A DNA stretch of 64,000 nucleotides from an uncultured beta proteobacterium (GTDB taxonomy: Bacteria > Pseudomonadota > Gammaproteobacteria > Burkholderiales > Burkholderiaceae_C), in the NCBI GenBank assembly GCA_903876735.1, contig CAIRAW010000038.1, positions 158,932 to 222,931 on the forward strand. Reading direction: 5' to 3'. The notes beneath the pieces were generated by a model. It was not told the origin of the DNA. It saw only the letters and a program-made list of their open reading frames with translations, and made no database searches. The number at the start of each line of letters is the position of its first letter. Positions within the stretch are counted from its first letter, which is position 1. Below are positions 46,695-57,670 of this stretch, piece by piece. The position numbers were made by a program, and so were the translations under genes.

Positions 46695-47144
46695 TCACTG
46701 CAGCTGGCCTTTGAGCGCATCGGGCAGTTGCAATTGCAGCACGGCAATGCCCTCCTCGATCAGGGCCTCGGTCTCTACGCTCGTGGCATGACCGCGAATG
46801 CCGCGCTCGGGAACCTCGCCATAGTGAATCTTGCGTGCCTCCTCGGCGAACCGGGATCCGACATCGTCGGTATTGGCCAGAATGCGCTGCGCCAGCGCCA
46901 TCCAGGCCGCTTGCAGACTCGGCTCAATGGCGACGTTGGGAACGGGTTGCGGCGCCGGGGCGGACTCGGCGCGACCCGCGCCAAGGTTCAGACGCGGCGC
47001 GCTCAGGCGCTTGGTGATGGCTGCATTGCCGCAGACCGGACATTCGATCAGGTCGCGCTGACGCTGGGAGAGAAAATCGCCTTCACTCGCAAACCAGCCC
47101 TCGAACAGGTGCTGCTGTCCACATTGAAGATCGAGGACTTTCAT
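46695..47144 (-). CDS. DUF1178 family zinc-ribbon-like protein
   Basis: Protein of 149 residues with the DUF1178 start MKVLDLQC and a second pair, CPVCG (about 36-39), which may form a zinc knuckle with the first Cys and a His. The C-terminal half (RKIHYGEVPERGIRG) is the conserved signature of the family. Function unknown. It follows the NUDIX gene by seven bases and so is probably the last gene of the extended nuo operon. Confidence 0.85.
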   Translation of the reverse strand: MKVLDLQCGQQHLFEGWFASEGDFLSQRQRDLIECPVCGNAAITKRLSAPRLNLGAGRAESAPAPQPVPNVAIEPSLQAAWMALAQRILANTDDVGSRFAEEARKIHYGEVPERGIRGHATSVETEALIEEGIAVLQLQLPDALKGQLQ

Positions 47145-47151
47145 GGCAGCA

Positions 47152-47757
47152 TTATCCGGCGATACCGGCGTCCAGAGCTGATTGCCAGCTTAAATCCCAG
47201 ACGCCCGACAAGACGTTCTGCAACCATAAGGCCGCGCTCAGGGTCTTGCCATCGGTGACCCTGCCGTCGCGGCACCACTGCAGCAATTCGGCCGGCGTCG
47301 CGCTGAACACATCAAGAAACTCACCAGGGTCGAGTCGGCGCGCTCCAGCGCTCAGACCCCGCGCAAACCAGATCTCAATGACCTCGCTCGAATAAGAGAT
47401 CACCGGGTGCAAAACGCCAGCGCGCGCCCAGCCAGTGGCGCTGTAACCGGTCTCTTCATGGAGTTCGCGCTGCGCACAAAGCTGCAGACATTCCCCAGCG
47501 TCGCGCTTGCCAGCCGGGAACTCGATCATGACCTGCCCGACGGGATAACGAAACTGTCGCTCAAGCACGACGCGGATCGCCCCGCTGGCGTCTTCGAGCA
47601 ACGGAACAATCATGACGGCACCGGGATGGACTACGTATTCCCGGCTTGCGCTCGTTCCATCGGGGAGTCGGACCGTGTCGCGAAAAGCGTGCAGCAACCG
47701 ACCCTTGAACAACTCCTGGCTGGAGACTTGCTCCTCGATCAGATGGCGATCATCCAT
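47152..47757 (-). CDS. NUDIX hydrolase, ADP-ribose pyrophosphatase-like
   Basis: Protein of 201 residues with a full Nudix box (GKRDAGECLQLCAQREL then HEETGY), matching the GX5EX7REUXEEXGU pattern. The N-terminal beta region VVHPGAVMIVPL and the VLERQFRYPVGQ segment resemble ADP-sugar pyrophosphatases (NudF type). It would hydrolyse ADP-ribose or similar nucleotides. ATG 47757 is chosen because the longer frame overlaps nuoN. It lies 38 bases after the nuoN stop, a position that suggests co-transcription with the nuo genes. Confidence 0.85.
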   Translation of the reverse strand: MDDRHLIEEQVSSQELFKGRLLHAFRDTVRLPDGTSASREYVVHPGAVMIVPLLEDASGAIRVVLERQFRYPVGQVMIEFPAGKRDAGECLQLCAQRELHEETGYSATGWARAGVLHPVISYSSEVIEIWFARGLSAGARRLDPGEFLDVFSATPAELLQWCRDGRVTDGKTLSAALWLQNVLSGVWDLSWQSALDAGIAG

Positions 47758-47795
47758 ACGAATTTTTTTGGCGGCAGCGCCCGCCAGGCGGGCTA

Positions 47796-49283
47796 TCAGG
47801 TGCCCAGCATCTGAACCACGGCATCCGCACACAGCACCATCAGGCCGCCAGGGACCAGACCGAGAATCAGCACCAGGGCGCCGTTAATGGACAGGACAAC
47901 CCGCACATCGAGTGGCGCCGACACCGTAGTGGCCGTGATCGGCTGGTCAAAGTACATGACCTTGATCACGCGCAGGTAGTAGAAGGCGCCGATCAGCGAC
48001 ATCACGACAGCGAACACGGCCACACCGATGTGGAAGGCCTGGCCCGAAGCAATCAGGGCCTGCAGCACTGAGAGCTTGGCGTAGAAACCGACCATTGGCG
48101 GGATGCCGGCCAACGAGAACAGACAGACCGCCATCACCGCCGCATAGAGCGGGCTGCGTTGGTTCAAGCCCGCAAAATCCGAGATTTCTTCGCTCTCGAA
48201 GCCTTCGCGTGCCAGCAGCAGAATGACGCCGAAACTGGCCAATGTTGTCAAGACATAGGTGATGACATAGAACATGGATGAGCTGTAGGCATTGGCGGCC
48301 GAATTGATGTTGCCATTGATGACGCCCGACATCATGCCCAGCAGCACGAAACCCATCTGTGAGATGGTGGAGAAGGCCAGCATGCGTTTCAGATTGGTCT
48401 GCGCGATGGCGGCCAGATTACCGATGATGAGCGAGCCGACCGAGAGCACCAGCAACATCTGCTGCCAGTCTATGGCCAGCGGCAACATGCCTTCAACCAG
48501 CAGACGAATCATGATGGCGAAAGCGGCAAGCTTGGGTGCGCCGCCAATCATCAGCGTGATGGCCGTCGGTGCACCCTGGTAGACGTCAGGAATCCACATG
48601 TGGAAGGGCACGACGCCGAGCTTGAAGGCCAAACCGGCCACAATGAACACCAGACCGAAGATCAGCACCTGATGGCGGATCTGCCCTGAATTGATGGCCT
48701 TGAAGACGGCATTGATGTCGAGCGAACCGGTGGCGCCATACATCATGGACATGCCGTACAGCAGGAAACCCGAAGCCAGGGCTCCGAGCACGAAATACTT
48801 CATCGCGGCTTCGGTCGCTGTCCCGTTGTCACGGCGCAGTGCCACCAGTGCGTAGCTCGACAGGGTGAGCAGTTCCAGGCCAAGGTAGATGACCAGGAAA
48901 TTGTTGCCCGAGATCATGACAAACATGCCGAGCAACGAAAAAATGCTCAGGCTGAACATCTCGCCGCCGCGCAGCATGTCGCGATCGCCCGCGTAGGGAC
49001 GCCCGTAGACCAGGGTCACCATGACCGCCACCGTGGCGAAGAATTTGAGCCAGTTGCCCATCTGGTCACTGACCACCATGTTGCCAAAGCCATACAGGGT
49101 CATGCCGCTGCCGGCATAGCTTGCCTGCAGGAAGGCCACGACCGCCAGGGTCAGCAGGGTCATCAAGTAGGTCGCGGTCCGGCGCGGCGTCTTCACGCCC
49201 AGATCGACCAGTGCGATCACACAGCCCATGCCAAGCAGGATGATTTCCGGGTACGCCGAGAGCCAACTGAGTTTATCGATCAT
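47796..49283 (-). CDS. nuoN: NADH-quinone oxidoreductase subunit N
   Basis: Antiporter-like membrane subunit of complex I, 495 residues with about 14 helices. The conserved core is LELLTLSSYALVALRRDNGTATEAAMKYFVLGALASGFLLYGMSM, with the Lys of KLGVVPFHMW in the proton path. It is the last nuo gene, 38 bases after nuoM. Confidence 0.95.
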   Translation of the reverse strand: MIDKLSWLSAYPEIILLGMGCVIALVDLGVKTPRRTATYLMTLLTLAVVAFLQASYAGSGMTLYGFGNMVVSDQMGNWLKFFATVAVMVTLVYGRPYAGDRDMLRGGEMFSLSIFSLLGMFVMISGNNFLVIYLGLELLTLSSYALVALRRDNGTATEAAMKYFVLGALASGFLLYGMSMMYGATGSLDINAVFKAINSGQIRHQVLIFGLVFIVAGLAFKLGVVPFHMWIPDVYQGAPTAITLMIGGAPKLAAFAIMIRLLVEGMLPLAIDWQQMLLVLSVGSLIIGNLAAIAQTNLKRMLAFSTISQMGFVLLGMMSGVINGNINSAANAYSSSMFYVITYVLTTLASFGVILLLAREGFESEEISDFAGLNQRSPLYAAVMAVCLFSLAGIPPMVGFYAKLSVLQALIASGQAFHIGVAVFAVVMSLIGAFYYLRVIKVMYFDQPITATTVSAPLDVRVVLSINGALVLILGLVPGGLMVLCADAVVQMLGT

Positions 49284-49321
49284 TTTCTGTTTCTCTATTC
49301 AATTTGACCAGTTCAGACTGA

Positions 49322-50797
49322 TCAATTCAGTTTGGACATCGCGACATGCTTGAGCAACTCGGTCACCGAGCTCTGCATCACATCGGTAAACGGCTTCGGA
49401 TAGACGCCCATGTAGAGCACGGCCGCAGCCAGCAGTGCCATCACCAGGAACTCGCGACTGCTGATGTCGATCAGTTCTTTCACATGCTTGTTCGCGACCG
49501 GTCCGAGGTAGACGCGCTTGAACATCCACAAGGTGTAGGCGGCACCGAAAATCAAGGCACTGGCGGCAGCGAATCCGAGCCAGAAATTGGCTTTGACGGC
49601 GCCCAGGATCACCATCCACTCGCCAACAAAACCGGCAGTTCCCGGCAGGCCGCAATTGGCCATGGCGAAGAACAGGGCAAAGGCGGTGAACTTGGGCATG
49701 GTGTTGACGACGCCTCCATAGGCAGCGATCTCACGCGAGTGAACGCGGTCGTACAGCACGCCAATGGAAAGGAACATGGCGGCCGAGACAAAACCGTGCG
49801 CAATCATCTGCACGATGCCACCGGCAACGCCGAGATCATTGAAGATGAAGAAGCCCAGCGTCACGAAGCCCATGTGCGCCACCGATGAGTAGGCAACCAG
49901 TTTCTTCATGTCCTTTTGCACCATGGCCACCAGACCGACATAAATGACGGCGATCAGCGACAGCGCGATCATGAGCCAGGCCCACTCGCGCGCGGCGTCG
50001 GGTGCGATCGGCAGCGAGAAACGCAGGAAACCGTAAGCGCCGAGTTTCAGCATGATGGCCGCCAGCACGGCAGAGCCACCGGTAGGCGCTTCGACGTGGA
50101 CATCGGGCAACCAGGTGTGGACCGGCCACATCGGAACCTTGACGGCGAAGGCGGCGAAGAAGGCGAAGAACAGCAGGGTCTGCGTCGTGCCGTCCAGCGG
50201 CAGTTTGTGCCACAGCGCCAGGTCAAAACTGCCACCCGACTTGGTGTACAAGAAGATCAGGGCAATCAGCATCAGCAAAGAGCCGAGCAGCGTGTAGAGG
50301 AAGAACTTGAAGGCGGCGTAAATCTTGTTCGGTCCGCCCCAAATACCGATGATCAGGTACATCGGAATCAGCGTGGCTTCGAAGAAGACATAGAACAGCA
50401 TGCCGTCCAGGGCACAGAAGACCCCGATCATGAGGCCGCTCAGAATCAGGAACGCACCCATGTACTGGTTGACGCGACGCGTAATGACTTCCCAACCCGC
50501 AATCACGATCACCACGTTGATGAAGGCGGTCAGCAGCACAAACCAGAACGAAATACCGTCTACCCCAAGGTGGTAGTTGACATTGAAGCGCGGAATCCAG
50601 GACGTCTTCTCGACGAACTGCATGGCTGCCGTGCCAAGTTTGAAACCCTCGTACAACGGCAGCGTAACAAGGAAGCTGACAAAGGCTCCGATCAGGGCAA
50701 CCCAGCGCACGGTACGCGCCTGGTCGTCACGACCGAGTGCCAGCAGCACGACTCCAAAACAAATTGGGGTCCAAATAGCCAGGCTCAACAATCCCAT
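49322..50797 (-). CDS. nuoM: NADH-quinone oxidoreductase subunit M
   Basis: Antiporter-like proton-pumping subunit of 491 residues. The helix 5 Glu is in FYVFFEATLIPMYLIIGIWGG, and the proton-channel segment is VKVPMWPVHTWLPDVHVEAP. About 14 transmembrane helices. It lies 70 bases downstream of nuoL, the longest gap in the operon; I see no clear promoter or hairpin in it. Confidence 0.95.
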   Translation of the reverse strand: MGLLSLAIWTPICFGVVLLALGRDDQARTVRWVALIGAFVSFLVTLPLYEGFKLGTAAMQFVEKTSWIPRFNVNYHLGVDGISFWFVLLTAFINVVIVIAGWEVITRRVNQYMGAFLILSGLMIGVFCALDGMLFYVFFEATLIPMYLIIGIWGGPNKIYAAFKFFLYTLLGSLLMLIALIFLYTKSGGSFDLALWHKLPLDGTTQTLLFFAFFAAFAVKVPMWPVHTWLPDVHVEAPTGGSAVLAAIMLKLGAYGFLRFSLPIAPDAAREWAWLMIALSLIAVIYVGLVAMVQKDMKKLVAYSSVAHMGFVTLGFFIFNDLGVAGGIVQMIAHGFVSAAMFLSIGVLYDRVHSREIAAYGGVVNTMPKFTAFALFFAMANCGLPGTAGFVGEWMVILGAVKANFWLGFAAASALIFGAAYTLWMFKRVYLGPVANKHVKELIDISSREFLVMALLAAAVLYMGVYPKPFTDVMQSSVTELLKHVAMSKLN

Positions 50798-50867
50798 TTT
50801 TCTTATTCCTAATCAGTTGGACACAGGGCGTGCCGCACGCGCAACATCGGTCTGTCCCGCAATGTCA

Positions 50868-52883
50868 TTATTTCAGCCATACAAAATAGGTCATGAGCAC
50901 GAAGACGCCCAGGATCATCATGAATGCATAGTGGTAGAGGTAACCGGTCTGGGCCCGGCGCACCAGACCTGACACCCAACCGACCACCTTCCAGGAACCG
51001 TTGACCAGGGTGCCGTCGATGACGTATTCATCGCCGCCCTTCCACAAGCCAGTACCCAGGGCACGCGCACCGCGAGCCAACACGTTTTCGTTGAACCAGT
51101 CGAGGTAGTACTTGTTCTCCAGCAGCGTGAAAATCGGCATGAAGGTCTTCTTGATCGCCGTCGGCACAGCCGGATTGATCATGTACATGTAGTAGGACGT
51201 GGCGACTCCGGCCAGCGCCAGCCAGAACGGTGCGGTGTACAAGGAATGCAAAGCCATTTGCACCGGGCCGTGGAAAGCCTTGGCCATTTCTTCGAGCGCC
51301 GCGTGTTTTTCGGCATTGATGAAGATCGCCCCCTTGAAGAACTCGCCAAACAGCATGGGGCCAATGGTCATGAAGCCGATCACGACTGACGGAATCGCCA
51401 GCAAAATCAGCGGCACGGTCACAACCCAGGGCGACTCATGCGGCGCGTGGGATTCGTGATGGCCATGGTGATCACCATGGTGGTGGGCATCCGGATTCTG
51501 GTCAAAGCGCTCCTTGCCATGGAATACCAGGAAGTACAGGCGGAACGAGTAGAACGCCGTGATGAAGACGCCCGCCAACACCGCAAACGATGCAAAACCG
51601 GCGGCCGGCAGATGGCTCTCGTGAACCGCTTCAATGATGCTGTCCTTGGAATAGAAGCCGGAGAACAGGGGCGTGCCAATCAAGGCCAGCGAGCCCAGCA
51701 AGGACGTGATCCAGGTGATCGGCATGTACTTGCGCAGTCCGCCCATCCAGCGGATGTCCTGGTTGTGGTGCACACCCATGATGACGGAGCCAGCGGCAAG
51801 GAACAGCAGCGCCTTGAAGAAGGCGTGCGTCATCAGGTGGAACACGGCCACTGAATAAGCCGAGGCACCGAGCGCCACCGTCATGTAGCCGAGTTGCGAC
51901 AGCGTTGAATAGGCCACGATGCGCTTGATGTCGTTCTGGATGATGCCCAGGAAACCCATGAACAGGGCCGTGATGGCGCCGATCGTCATGACGAAGTTGA
52001 GTGCCGTTTCGCTGAGCTCAAACAGCGGTGACATGCGCGCGACCATGAAGATGCCGGCCGTCACCATGGTGGCGGCGTGGATCAGGGCCGAGATCGGGGT
52101 TGGGCCTTCCATCGAGTCGGGCAGCCAGACATGCAGCGGGAACTGAGCCGACTTGCCCATGGCGCCGATGAACAGACAGATGCAGATGACGGTGACCAAC
52201 ATCCAGTCGGTTCCCGGGAAACTCAGTTTGCCCAGTTCAGCGGCCTTGGAAAAGGCTTCCGTGTAGTTCAGGGTGCCGGCAAATGCGGCAATCAGACCAA
52301 TGCCCAGAATGAAACCGAAGTCACCGACGCGGTTGACCAAAAAGGCCTTCATATTGGCGAAGATCGCGCTGGGCTTGTTGAACCAGAAGCCGATCAGCAG
52401 GTAGGACACCAGACCCACCGCTTCCCAGCCGAAGAACAACTGAAGCATGTTGTTGCTCATGACCAGCATCAGCATCGAGAAGGTGAAGAGCGAGATGTAG
52501 GCGAAGAAGCGGTTGTAGCCTTCATCTTCCTCCATGTAGCCAACTGTGTAGAGGTGGACCATCAGGGAGACAAAAGTCACCACGCACATCATCATGGCGG
52601 TGAGGCCGTCAACCAGGAAGCCAATCTCCATCTTGAGCCCGCCCACCACCATCCAGGTGTAGAGCGTCTCATTGAAGCGCGCACCGTCAAGCACCACGCT
52701 TTGCAGCGTCATGGCTGACAGGATGAACGACACCAGCACACCGAGAATGGTGATCGAGTGCGACATGCGCCGACCGATCCAGTTGCCGCCAAACTTGGTA
52801 CCCAGCACACCGGCCAGCACAAACCCGACCAATGGTGCCATTGGCACGGCCAGAAGTGTCGAGATAGAAAGGGTTTGACTCAT
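50868..52883 (-). CDS. nuoL: NADH-quinone oxidoreductase subunit L
   Basis: Largest membrane subunit of 671 residues with about 16 helices and the long lateral helix near the C-terminus. Motifs FFGWEAVGLVSYLLIGFWF and GAMGKSAQFPLHVWLPDSMEGPTP hold the conserved Glu and Lys of the pump. A His-rich loop (HHHGDHHGHHESH, about 470-482) is cytoplasmic or periplasmic and varies between species. It lies four bases after nuoK. Confidence 0.96.
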   Translation of the reverse strand: MSQTLSISTLLAVPMAPLVGFVLAGVLGTKFGGNWIGRRMSHSITILGVLVSFILSAMTLQSVVLDGARFNETLYTWMVVGGLKMEIGFLVDGLTAMMMCVVTFVSLMVHLYTVGYMEEDEGYNRFFAYISLFTFSMLMLVMSNNMLQLFFGWEAVGLVSYLLIGFWFNKPSAIFANMKAFLVNRVGDFGFILGIGLIAAFAGTLNYTEAFSKAAELGKLSFPGTDWMLVTVICICLFIGAMGKSAQFPLHVWLPDSMEGPTPISALIHAATMVTAGIFMVARMSPLFELSETALNFVMTIGAITALFMGFLGIIQNDIKRIVAYSTLSQLGYMTVALGASAYSVAVFHLMTHAFFKALLFLAAGSVIMGVHHNQDIRWMGGLRKYMPITWITSLLGSLALIGTPLFSGFYSKDSIIEAVHESHLPAAGFASFAVLAGVFITAFYSFRLYFLVFHGKERFDQNPDAHHHGDHHGHHESHAPHESPWVVTVPLILLAIPSVVIGFMTIGPMLFGEFFKGAIFINAEKHAALEEMAKAFHGPVQMALHSLYTAPFWLALAGVATSYYMYMINPAVPTAIKKTFMPIFTLLENKYYLDWFNENVLARGARALGTGLWKGGDEYVIDGTLVNGSWKVVGWVSGLVRRAQTGYLYHYAFMMILGVFVLMTYFVWLK

Positions 52884-52887
52884 CTTA

Positions 52888-53196
52888 TTAACCCTTGAGC
52901 GTATTGAGTTCGTCCACGTTGATGCTGGACCGGTTGCGGAACAGAAGCACCAGAATGGCCAGGCCGATCGCCGATTCGGCGGCTGCGACGGTCAGAATGA
53001 AAAACACGAATATCTGTCCGTTCAGGTCGCCCAGGTAATGGGAAAACGCAACGAAGTTGGTATTGACAGCCAGCAGCATCAGTTCAATCGCCATCAACAG
53101 AACAATCAGGTTCTTGCGATTGAGGAAGATGCCGATCACCGACAGGGCGAACAGCATGGCGCCGAGCGCCAGAAAATGTCCAAGGGTCAGGGTCAT
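52888..53196 (-). CDS. nuoK: NADH-quinone oxidoreductase subunit K
   Basis: Small membrane subunit of 102 residues with three helices. Conserved Glu residues lie in [13 protein letters not shown] and [13 protein letters not shown], part of the E-channel. The ATG overlaps the nuoJ stop by four bases. Confidence 0.96.
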   Translation of the reverse strand: MTLTLGHFLALGAMLFALSVIGIFLNRKNLIVLLMAIELMLLAVNTNFVAFSHYLGDLNGQIFVFFILTVAAAESAIGLAILVLLFRNRSSINVDELNTLKG

Positions 53197-53852
53197 GCTT
53201 TGTTCTCCGCAATTTGGGCGGCAGCGCTGTCATCCAAGGGACGGGTCTGGGTGCTTGCCATCTTGATGACGCTCATTCGGTCTTTCGCTTTTACCGCGAC
53301 CTGGTCGGCCGGGTTCATGTGCTTGCTGTCCTTGCGTGAGCGCAGGGTCAGCGCGATGGCCGCAATCATGCCAACCAGCAGGATGGCGGCGGCCACTTCA
53401 AGGGGATAGAGGAACTGGCTGTACAGCAACTTGCCGAGTTCGCGAGTATTGGAGAACTCGCGCGCTGCCTTGCCGACCAACGCGGCCGTATGCGGCTCTT
53501 CGTTGACCCGAAAGCCGCCCATGAGCACGGCAGCCATCTCGAGTGCGATCAGCACACCGACCACCGCCGCCAGCGGGAAATGCTTCCAGAAGCCCTCGCG
53601 CGAAACCTTGCCATCAATGTCGAGCATCATCACGACAAAGAGGAACAGCACCATCACGGCGCCGACGTAGACCAGCACCAGCGCGATGGCAAGAAACTCT
53701 GCCTTGAGCAGAAGCCACAGCGCAGAAGCCTGGAAGAATGCAAGCACCAGGTACAAGACGGCATAGACCGGGTTGCGTGCAGTGATAACCCGAAAGGCGG
53801 CGAAAAGCAGCACGATCGAGAAGAAATAAAAGAGACCGGTCTTGACGTCCAT
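53193..53852 (-). CDS. nuoJ: NADH-quinone oxidoreductase subunit J
   Basis: Membrane subunit of 219 residues with five helices; [19 protein letters not shown] is the conserved helix 3 pi-bulge region. The cytoplasmic tail of about 45 residues after the last helix is longer than in E. coli and variable. It lies 51 bases downstream of nuoI and overlaps nuoK by four bases. Confidence 0.95.
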   Translation of the reverse strand: MDVKTGLFYFFSIVLLFAAFRVITARNPVYAVLYLVLAFFQASALWLLLKAEFLAIALVLVYVGAVMVLFLFVVMMLDIDGKVSREGFWKHFPLAAVVGVLIALEMAAVLMGGFRVNEEPHTAALVGKAAREFSNTRELGKLLYSQFLYPLEVAAAILLVGMIAAIALTLRSRKDSKHMNPADQVAVKAKDRMSVIKMASTQTRPLDDSAAAQIAENKA

Positions 53853-53903
53853 GTGTCGTTACTTTTTTAGATGGTCTTAGGGTTGGAGGTACAGCATGTC
53901 GGG

Positions 53904-54437
53904 CTAGCGGAACTTGGCATCAGCTGCCCGAGCCGCCGCAACCTGGGATTCATAGCGATCACCAACCGCCAGCAGCATGTCTTTGGTGAAGTACAGATCG
54001 CCCGGGTTCTCGCCGTGGTATTCGAAAATCGGGGTTTCCACGATCGAGTCAACCGGGCAACTCTCTTCGCAAAAGCCGCAGTAGATGCACTTGTTGAAAT
54101 CGATGTCGTAGCGCGTCGTGCGCCGTGATCCGTCGGCACGCACCGCGGACTCAATGGTGATGGCCATCGCCGGGCAGACCGCTTCGCACAGCTTGCAGGC
54201 GATGCAGCGCTCTTCACCGTTTTCATACCGGCGCAGCGCATGCAGGCCCCGGAATCGCGGCGACAGCGGCGTCTTTTCTTCCGGATACTGCAGCGTGATC
54301 TTGCCGCGGAAGGCGTACTTGCCGGTGAGTGCCATGCCCTTGAGCAATTCACCCAGCATGAAGCTCGAGAGAAAGTCCTTCAGCGAAAAGGAACGCGCGC
54401 TCGATGCGTCTACAGAACTTGAGGTTGGGGTAGTCAT
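53904..54437 (-). CDS. nuoI: NADH-quinone oxidoreductase subunit I
   Basis: Peripheral-arm ferredoxin subunit of 177 residues. It has two 4Fe-4S motifs: Cys78, Cys81, Cys84, Cys88 ([12 protein letters not shown]) and Cys117, Cys120, Cys123, Cys127 ([12 protein letters not shown]). They bind clusters N6a and N6b that pass electrons from NuoG to NuoB. ATG 54437 is preferred to a TTG two codons earlier. It lies 12 bases after nuoH. Confidence 0.96.
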   Translation of the reverse strand: MTTPTSSSVDASSARSFSLKDFLSSFMLGELLKGMALTGKYAFRGKITLQYPEEKTPLSPRFRGLHALRRYENGEERCIACKLCEAVCPAMAITIESAVRADGSRRTTRYDIDFNKCIYCGFCEESCPVDSIVETPIFEYHGENPGDLYFTKDMLLAVGDRYESQVAAARAADAKFR

Positions 54438-54449
54438 AGACAACTCGAA

Positions 54450-55526
54450 TTACTTCCAAATATTCCAGGAGGTCTGCATCCAGGTCCCGACCACCACCAG
54501 CCAGACGAGCGTGACTGGAATGAAGATCTTCCAACCCAGGCGCATGATCTGGTCATAACGATAGCGGGGGAATGTGACCCGCACCCAGATGAACATGGTG
54601 ACCACGAAGAACGCCTTGAGGCCCAACCAGATCCAGCCCGGAATCCAGTCCAGCGCCGCGACCGGGGACAACCAGCCACCCAGGAACATGATGGAGGTCA
54701 GAACCGAGATCAGCCAGATGTTGGCGTACTCCGCCATCTGGAACATGGCCCAGGACATGCCCGAGTATTCAACCATGTGTCCAGCGACGATTTCAGACTC
54801 GCCCTCGATCACATCGAAGGGCAGCCGGTTTGTCTCGGCCAGGCCGCAGACAAAGTAGATGACGAAAATCGGCAGCAGCGGCAACCAGTTCCAGGACAGG
54901 AAGCCCAGACCCATCTGCGCAAACTGGCCCTTGGCCTGTCCGCTGACGATGTCCGTGAGGTTCAAACTGGCCGAGACCATGAGCACGATCACGAAACAAA
55001 AGCCCATGGCGATTTCGTAGCTCACCATCTGCGCCGAGGCGCGCAACGCGCCCAGGAACGGGTATTTCGAATTGGACGACCAGCCGGAGATGATGACACC
55101 ATAGACTTCCAGCGAAGTCACTGCCATCAGGAACAGCAGGCCCGCATTGATGTTGGACAGCGCGATGTCCGGACCGAAAGGAATAACCGCCCATGCCACC
55201 AAGGCCGGCGCAACGCACATGACCGGGCCCATGTAGAACAAGGCTTTTTCTGCCGCCGTGGGGCGCAGCAGTTCCTTGGTCATGAGCTTCATCGCGTCGG
55301 CGATCGGCTGCAGCAAACCCCAGGGTCCGACCCGGTTCGGGCCAAGGCGGATCTGGATCCAGCCAAGCAGTTTGCGTTCGTACAGCGTGGTGTAGGTCAC
55401 GGCGCCCATCACCAGCATCAGCACCAAAGAGACCTTGACCAAGGCCCAGGCCACCGGCCAGGCCAGGTTGACCCACCAGGAAGCGTCGATCAGGCCCTGT
55501 CCAAGAGCGAAAATGGTATCAATCAT
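54450..55526 (-). CDS. nuoH: NADH-quinone oxidoreductase subunit H
   Basis: Membrane subunit of 358 residues with about eight helices that closes the quinone chamber. Family motifs are [21 protein letters not shown] and [28 protein letters not shown]. It overlaps nuoG by four bases. Confidence 0.96.
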   Translation of the reverse strand: MIDTIFALGQGLIDASWWVNLAWPVAWALVKVSLVLMLVMGAVTYTTLYERKLLGWIQIRLGPNRVGPWGLLQPIADAMKLMTKELLRPTAAEKALFYMGPVMCVAPALVAWAVIPFGPDIALSNINAGLLFLMAVTSLEVYGVIISGWSSNSKYPFLGALRASAQMVSYEIAMGFCFVIVLMVSASLNLTDIVSGQAKGQFAQMGLGFLSWNWLPLLPIFVIYFVCGLAETNRLPFDVIEGESEIVAGHMVEYSGMSWAMFQMAEYANIWLISVLTSIMFLGGWLSPVAALDWIPGWIWLGLKAFFVVTMFIWVRVTFPRYRYDQIMRLGWKIFIPVTLVWLVVVGTWMQTSWNIWK

Positions 55527-57658
55527 GCCGTCACCTCCTGCGTCGCAGCATCGCGTTTGGCATCAGCCGTCAACTGCAAACTGGCAGCGCGGCGCACCAG
55601 ACCGTCAAGCGCGTAGATGCTGGCAACCACCGGGGCCACCGCAGTCGGCGCCAGGTCCACTGCTGCCTGTGTTGCGTTGCTCAAAATTCTGCCCGGCAAA
55701 TGGGTCTCACCGGCTTGCGGCAAACCACAGACCTGCGCCAGCACCTCCTGCGAGGAGTCGAAATCGAAATCCGGTACGCCGAGCAAATTGGCGAGTACGC
55801 GCAGCACTTTCCAGCCTGGTCGGGTTTCGCCCAAGGGCTTGACTACTGCGTGGAACCCTTGTATCCGACCTTCGGCGTTGACGAAGGTGCCCGAGGTTTC
55901 CGTGAACGGCGCGATCGGCAGCAGCACATCGCTGAAAGCCATGTTCGCCTTGAACGGGCTGAGGGTGACCACCATCTCGGCTTTTGCCAGCGCAGCGCCA
56001 GCCGCAGCACCTGCTGCCGAGTCGAATTCGGGTTCGTTATTCAGGAGCAGAACCGCTTTCAGGCCACCGCTGAGCATCTGTGCCGCGTTCAAACCCTTGG
56101 CCCCGGGCAGCGCCGCTGCCAGTTGGGCGCCAACGGTGTTGGCCGCTTCGGTCAGGTAACCGACGGTGGCGCCGGTCTGCGCGCCAATCCAGTTGGCCAG
56201 CGCCAGCAGGCTCGAGGCCTTGGCGTGGTGTGCCGCAGCATTGCCGAGCAGGATCGCCTTGCGCTCGCCACCCAGCAGCGACGCGGCGATGGCCTGCGCG
56301 GCAGCACTGGCATTGCCCTGCGCCGGTGCCGCCACCCCTTTGGCGGCAGCCACCGCAGCAGCCACATCGGCCAGCGCCTGAGCCCAGTTGCTGGCGTCGG
56401 CCAGCAGGGTGTTGGCAACCGGCATGGCCCAGTTCGGCGCCGCTGGCGCTATCGCGTTGAGCACAGCGCCCTTGCGCACGGCCTGGCGAATGCGCTGCGC
56501 GAACAGCGGGTGATCCTTGCGCAGATTGGAGCCCACGACCAGCGCAGCCTGCAACTCGGACAGGGACGCTATCGAGGTACCCAGATAGCGGATGCCTTCG
56601 ACTGCCGCAAATTCTGCGTTGCGCAGCCGGTAATCGATGTTCTGACTGTCGAGACCGCTGATCAGCGAACTGGCAAGAAACAACTCTTCGAGCGTGCTGT
56701 GCGGGCTGACCAGGGCACCGATGCTGGCAGCGCCATGATCGGCCTTGATCTGCTTGAGTCCGTTGGCAACGTACTCGAGGGCGGTCTGCCAGTCAACCGG
56801 CTTCCAGACCCCGCCCTGCTTGAGCATCGGACTGGTCAGGCGCTCATCGCTGTTCAATGCCTCGTAGGAAAAGCGGTCACGGTCTGCAATCCAGCATTCG
56901 TTGACGTCTTCGTTTTCCATTGGCACAACACGCATGACCTTGTTGTTCTTGACCTGAACGATCAGGTTAGCACCGGTCGAGTCATGCGGGCTGACTGACT
57001 TGCGACGCGACAGTTCCCAGGTCCGGGCACTGTAGCGGAAGGGCTTGCTGGTCAGGGCGCCGACCGGACAGGTGTCGATCATGTTGCCCGACAGTTCGGA
57101 GTCAACCGAGCGACCGACAAAGGTCTCGATCTCGGCATGCTCGCCGCGGTTCGACATGCCAAATTCCATGACGCCCGCAATTTCCTGGCCGAAGCGCACG
57201 CAGCGTGTGCACTGGATGCAGCGGCTCATTTCCTGCATTGAAATCAGCGGCCCGACGTCTTTGCCCGTCACGACGCGCTTTTCTTCTTCGTAACGCGAAG
57301 CGCCACCACCGTAACCGACCGCAATATCCTGCAACTGACACTCGCCACCCTGATCGCAAATCGGGCAATCGAGCGGATGGTTGATCAGCAGAAACTCCAT
57401 GACCGACTTCTGCGCATTGATCGCCCGCTCGCTCTTGGTGCGAACAATCATGCCGGGCATGACGGTTGTGGCACAGGCTGGCATTGGCTTGGGCATCTTC
57501 TCCACATCGACCAGGCACATGCGGCAACTTGCAGCAATGCTGAGTTTCTTGTGGTAGCAGAAATGCGGAATGTGGGTGCCGGCCTGTTCAGCGGCATGCA
57601 TGATCATGCTGCCTTCAAGCACATCCATCTTCTTGCCGTCGAGTTCAATTTCAATCAT
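55523..57658 (-). CDS. nuoG: NADH-quinone oxidoreductase subunit G
   Basis: Largest peripheral-arm subunit of 711 residues. The N-terminal 2Fe-2S ferredoxin domain ([16 protein letters not shown]), the His/Cys cluster ([11 protein letters not shown]), the [16 protein letters not shown] motif and a molybdopterin-oxidoreductase-like domain (about 220-690) are present. The C-terminal domain is Ala-rich and poorly conserved, as usual in proteobacteria. It lies 12 bases after nuoF. Confidence 0.95.
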   Translation of the reverse strand: MIEIELDGKKMDVLEGSMIMHAAEQAGTHIPHFCYHKKLSIAASCRMCLVDVEKMPKPMPACATTVMPGMIVRTKSERAINAQKSVMEFLLINHPLDCPICDQGGECQLQDIAVGYGGGASRYEEEKRVVTGKDVGPLISMQEMSRCIQCTRCVRFGQEIAGVMEFGMSNRGEHAEIETFVGRSVDSELSGNMIDTCPVGALTSKPFRYSARTWELSRRKSVSPHDSTGANLIVQVKNNKVMRVVPMENEDVNECWIADRDRFSYEALNSDERLTSPMLKQGGVWKPVDWQTALEYVANGLKQIKADHGAASIGALVSPHSTLEELFLASSLISGLDSQNIDYRLRNAEFAAVEGIRYLGTSIASLSELQAALVVGSNLRKDHPLFAQRIRQAVRKGAVLNAIAPAAPNWAMPVANTLLADASNWAQALADVAAAVAAAKGVAAPAQGNASAAAQAIAASLLGGERKAILLGNAAAHHAKASSLLALANWIGAQTGATVGYLTEAANTVGAQLAAALPGAKGLNAAQMLSGGLKAVLLLNNEPEFDSAAGAAAGAALAKAEMVVTLSPFKANMAFSDVLLPIAPFTETSGTFVNAEGRIQGFHAVVKPLGETRPGWKVLRVLANLLGVPDFDFDSSQEVLAQVCGLPQAGETHLPGRILSNATQAAVDLAPTAVAPVVASIYALDGLVRRAASLQLTADAKRDAATQEVTA

Positions 57659-57670
57659 CTTGTGACTCGC

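Noticed and set aside
51420-51500. His-rich stretch in nuoL as a metal-binding regulatory element
   Set aside because: Variable His-rich loops are common at this place in NuoL and show no conserved spacing.
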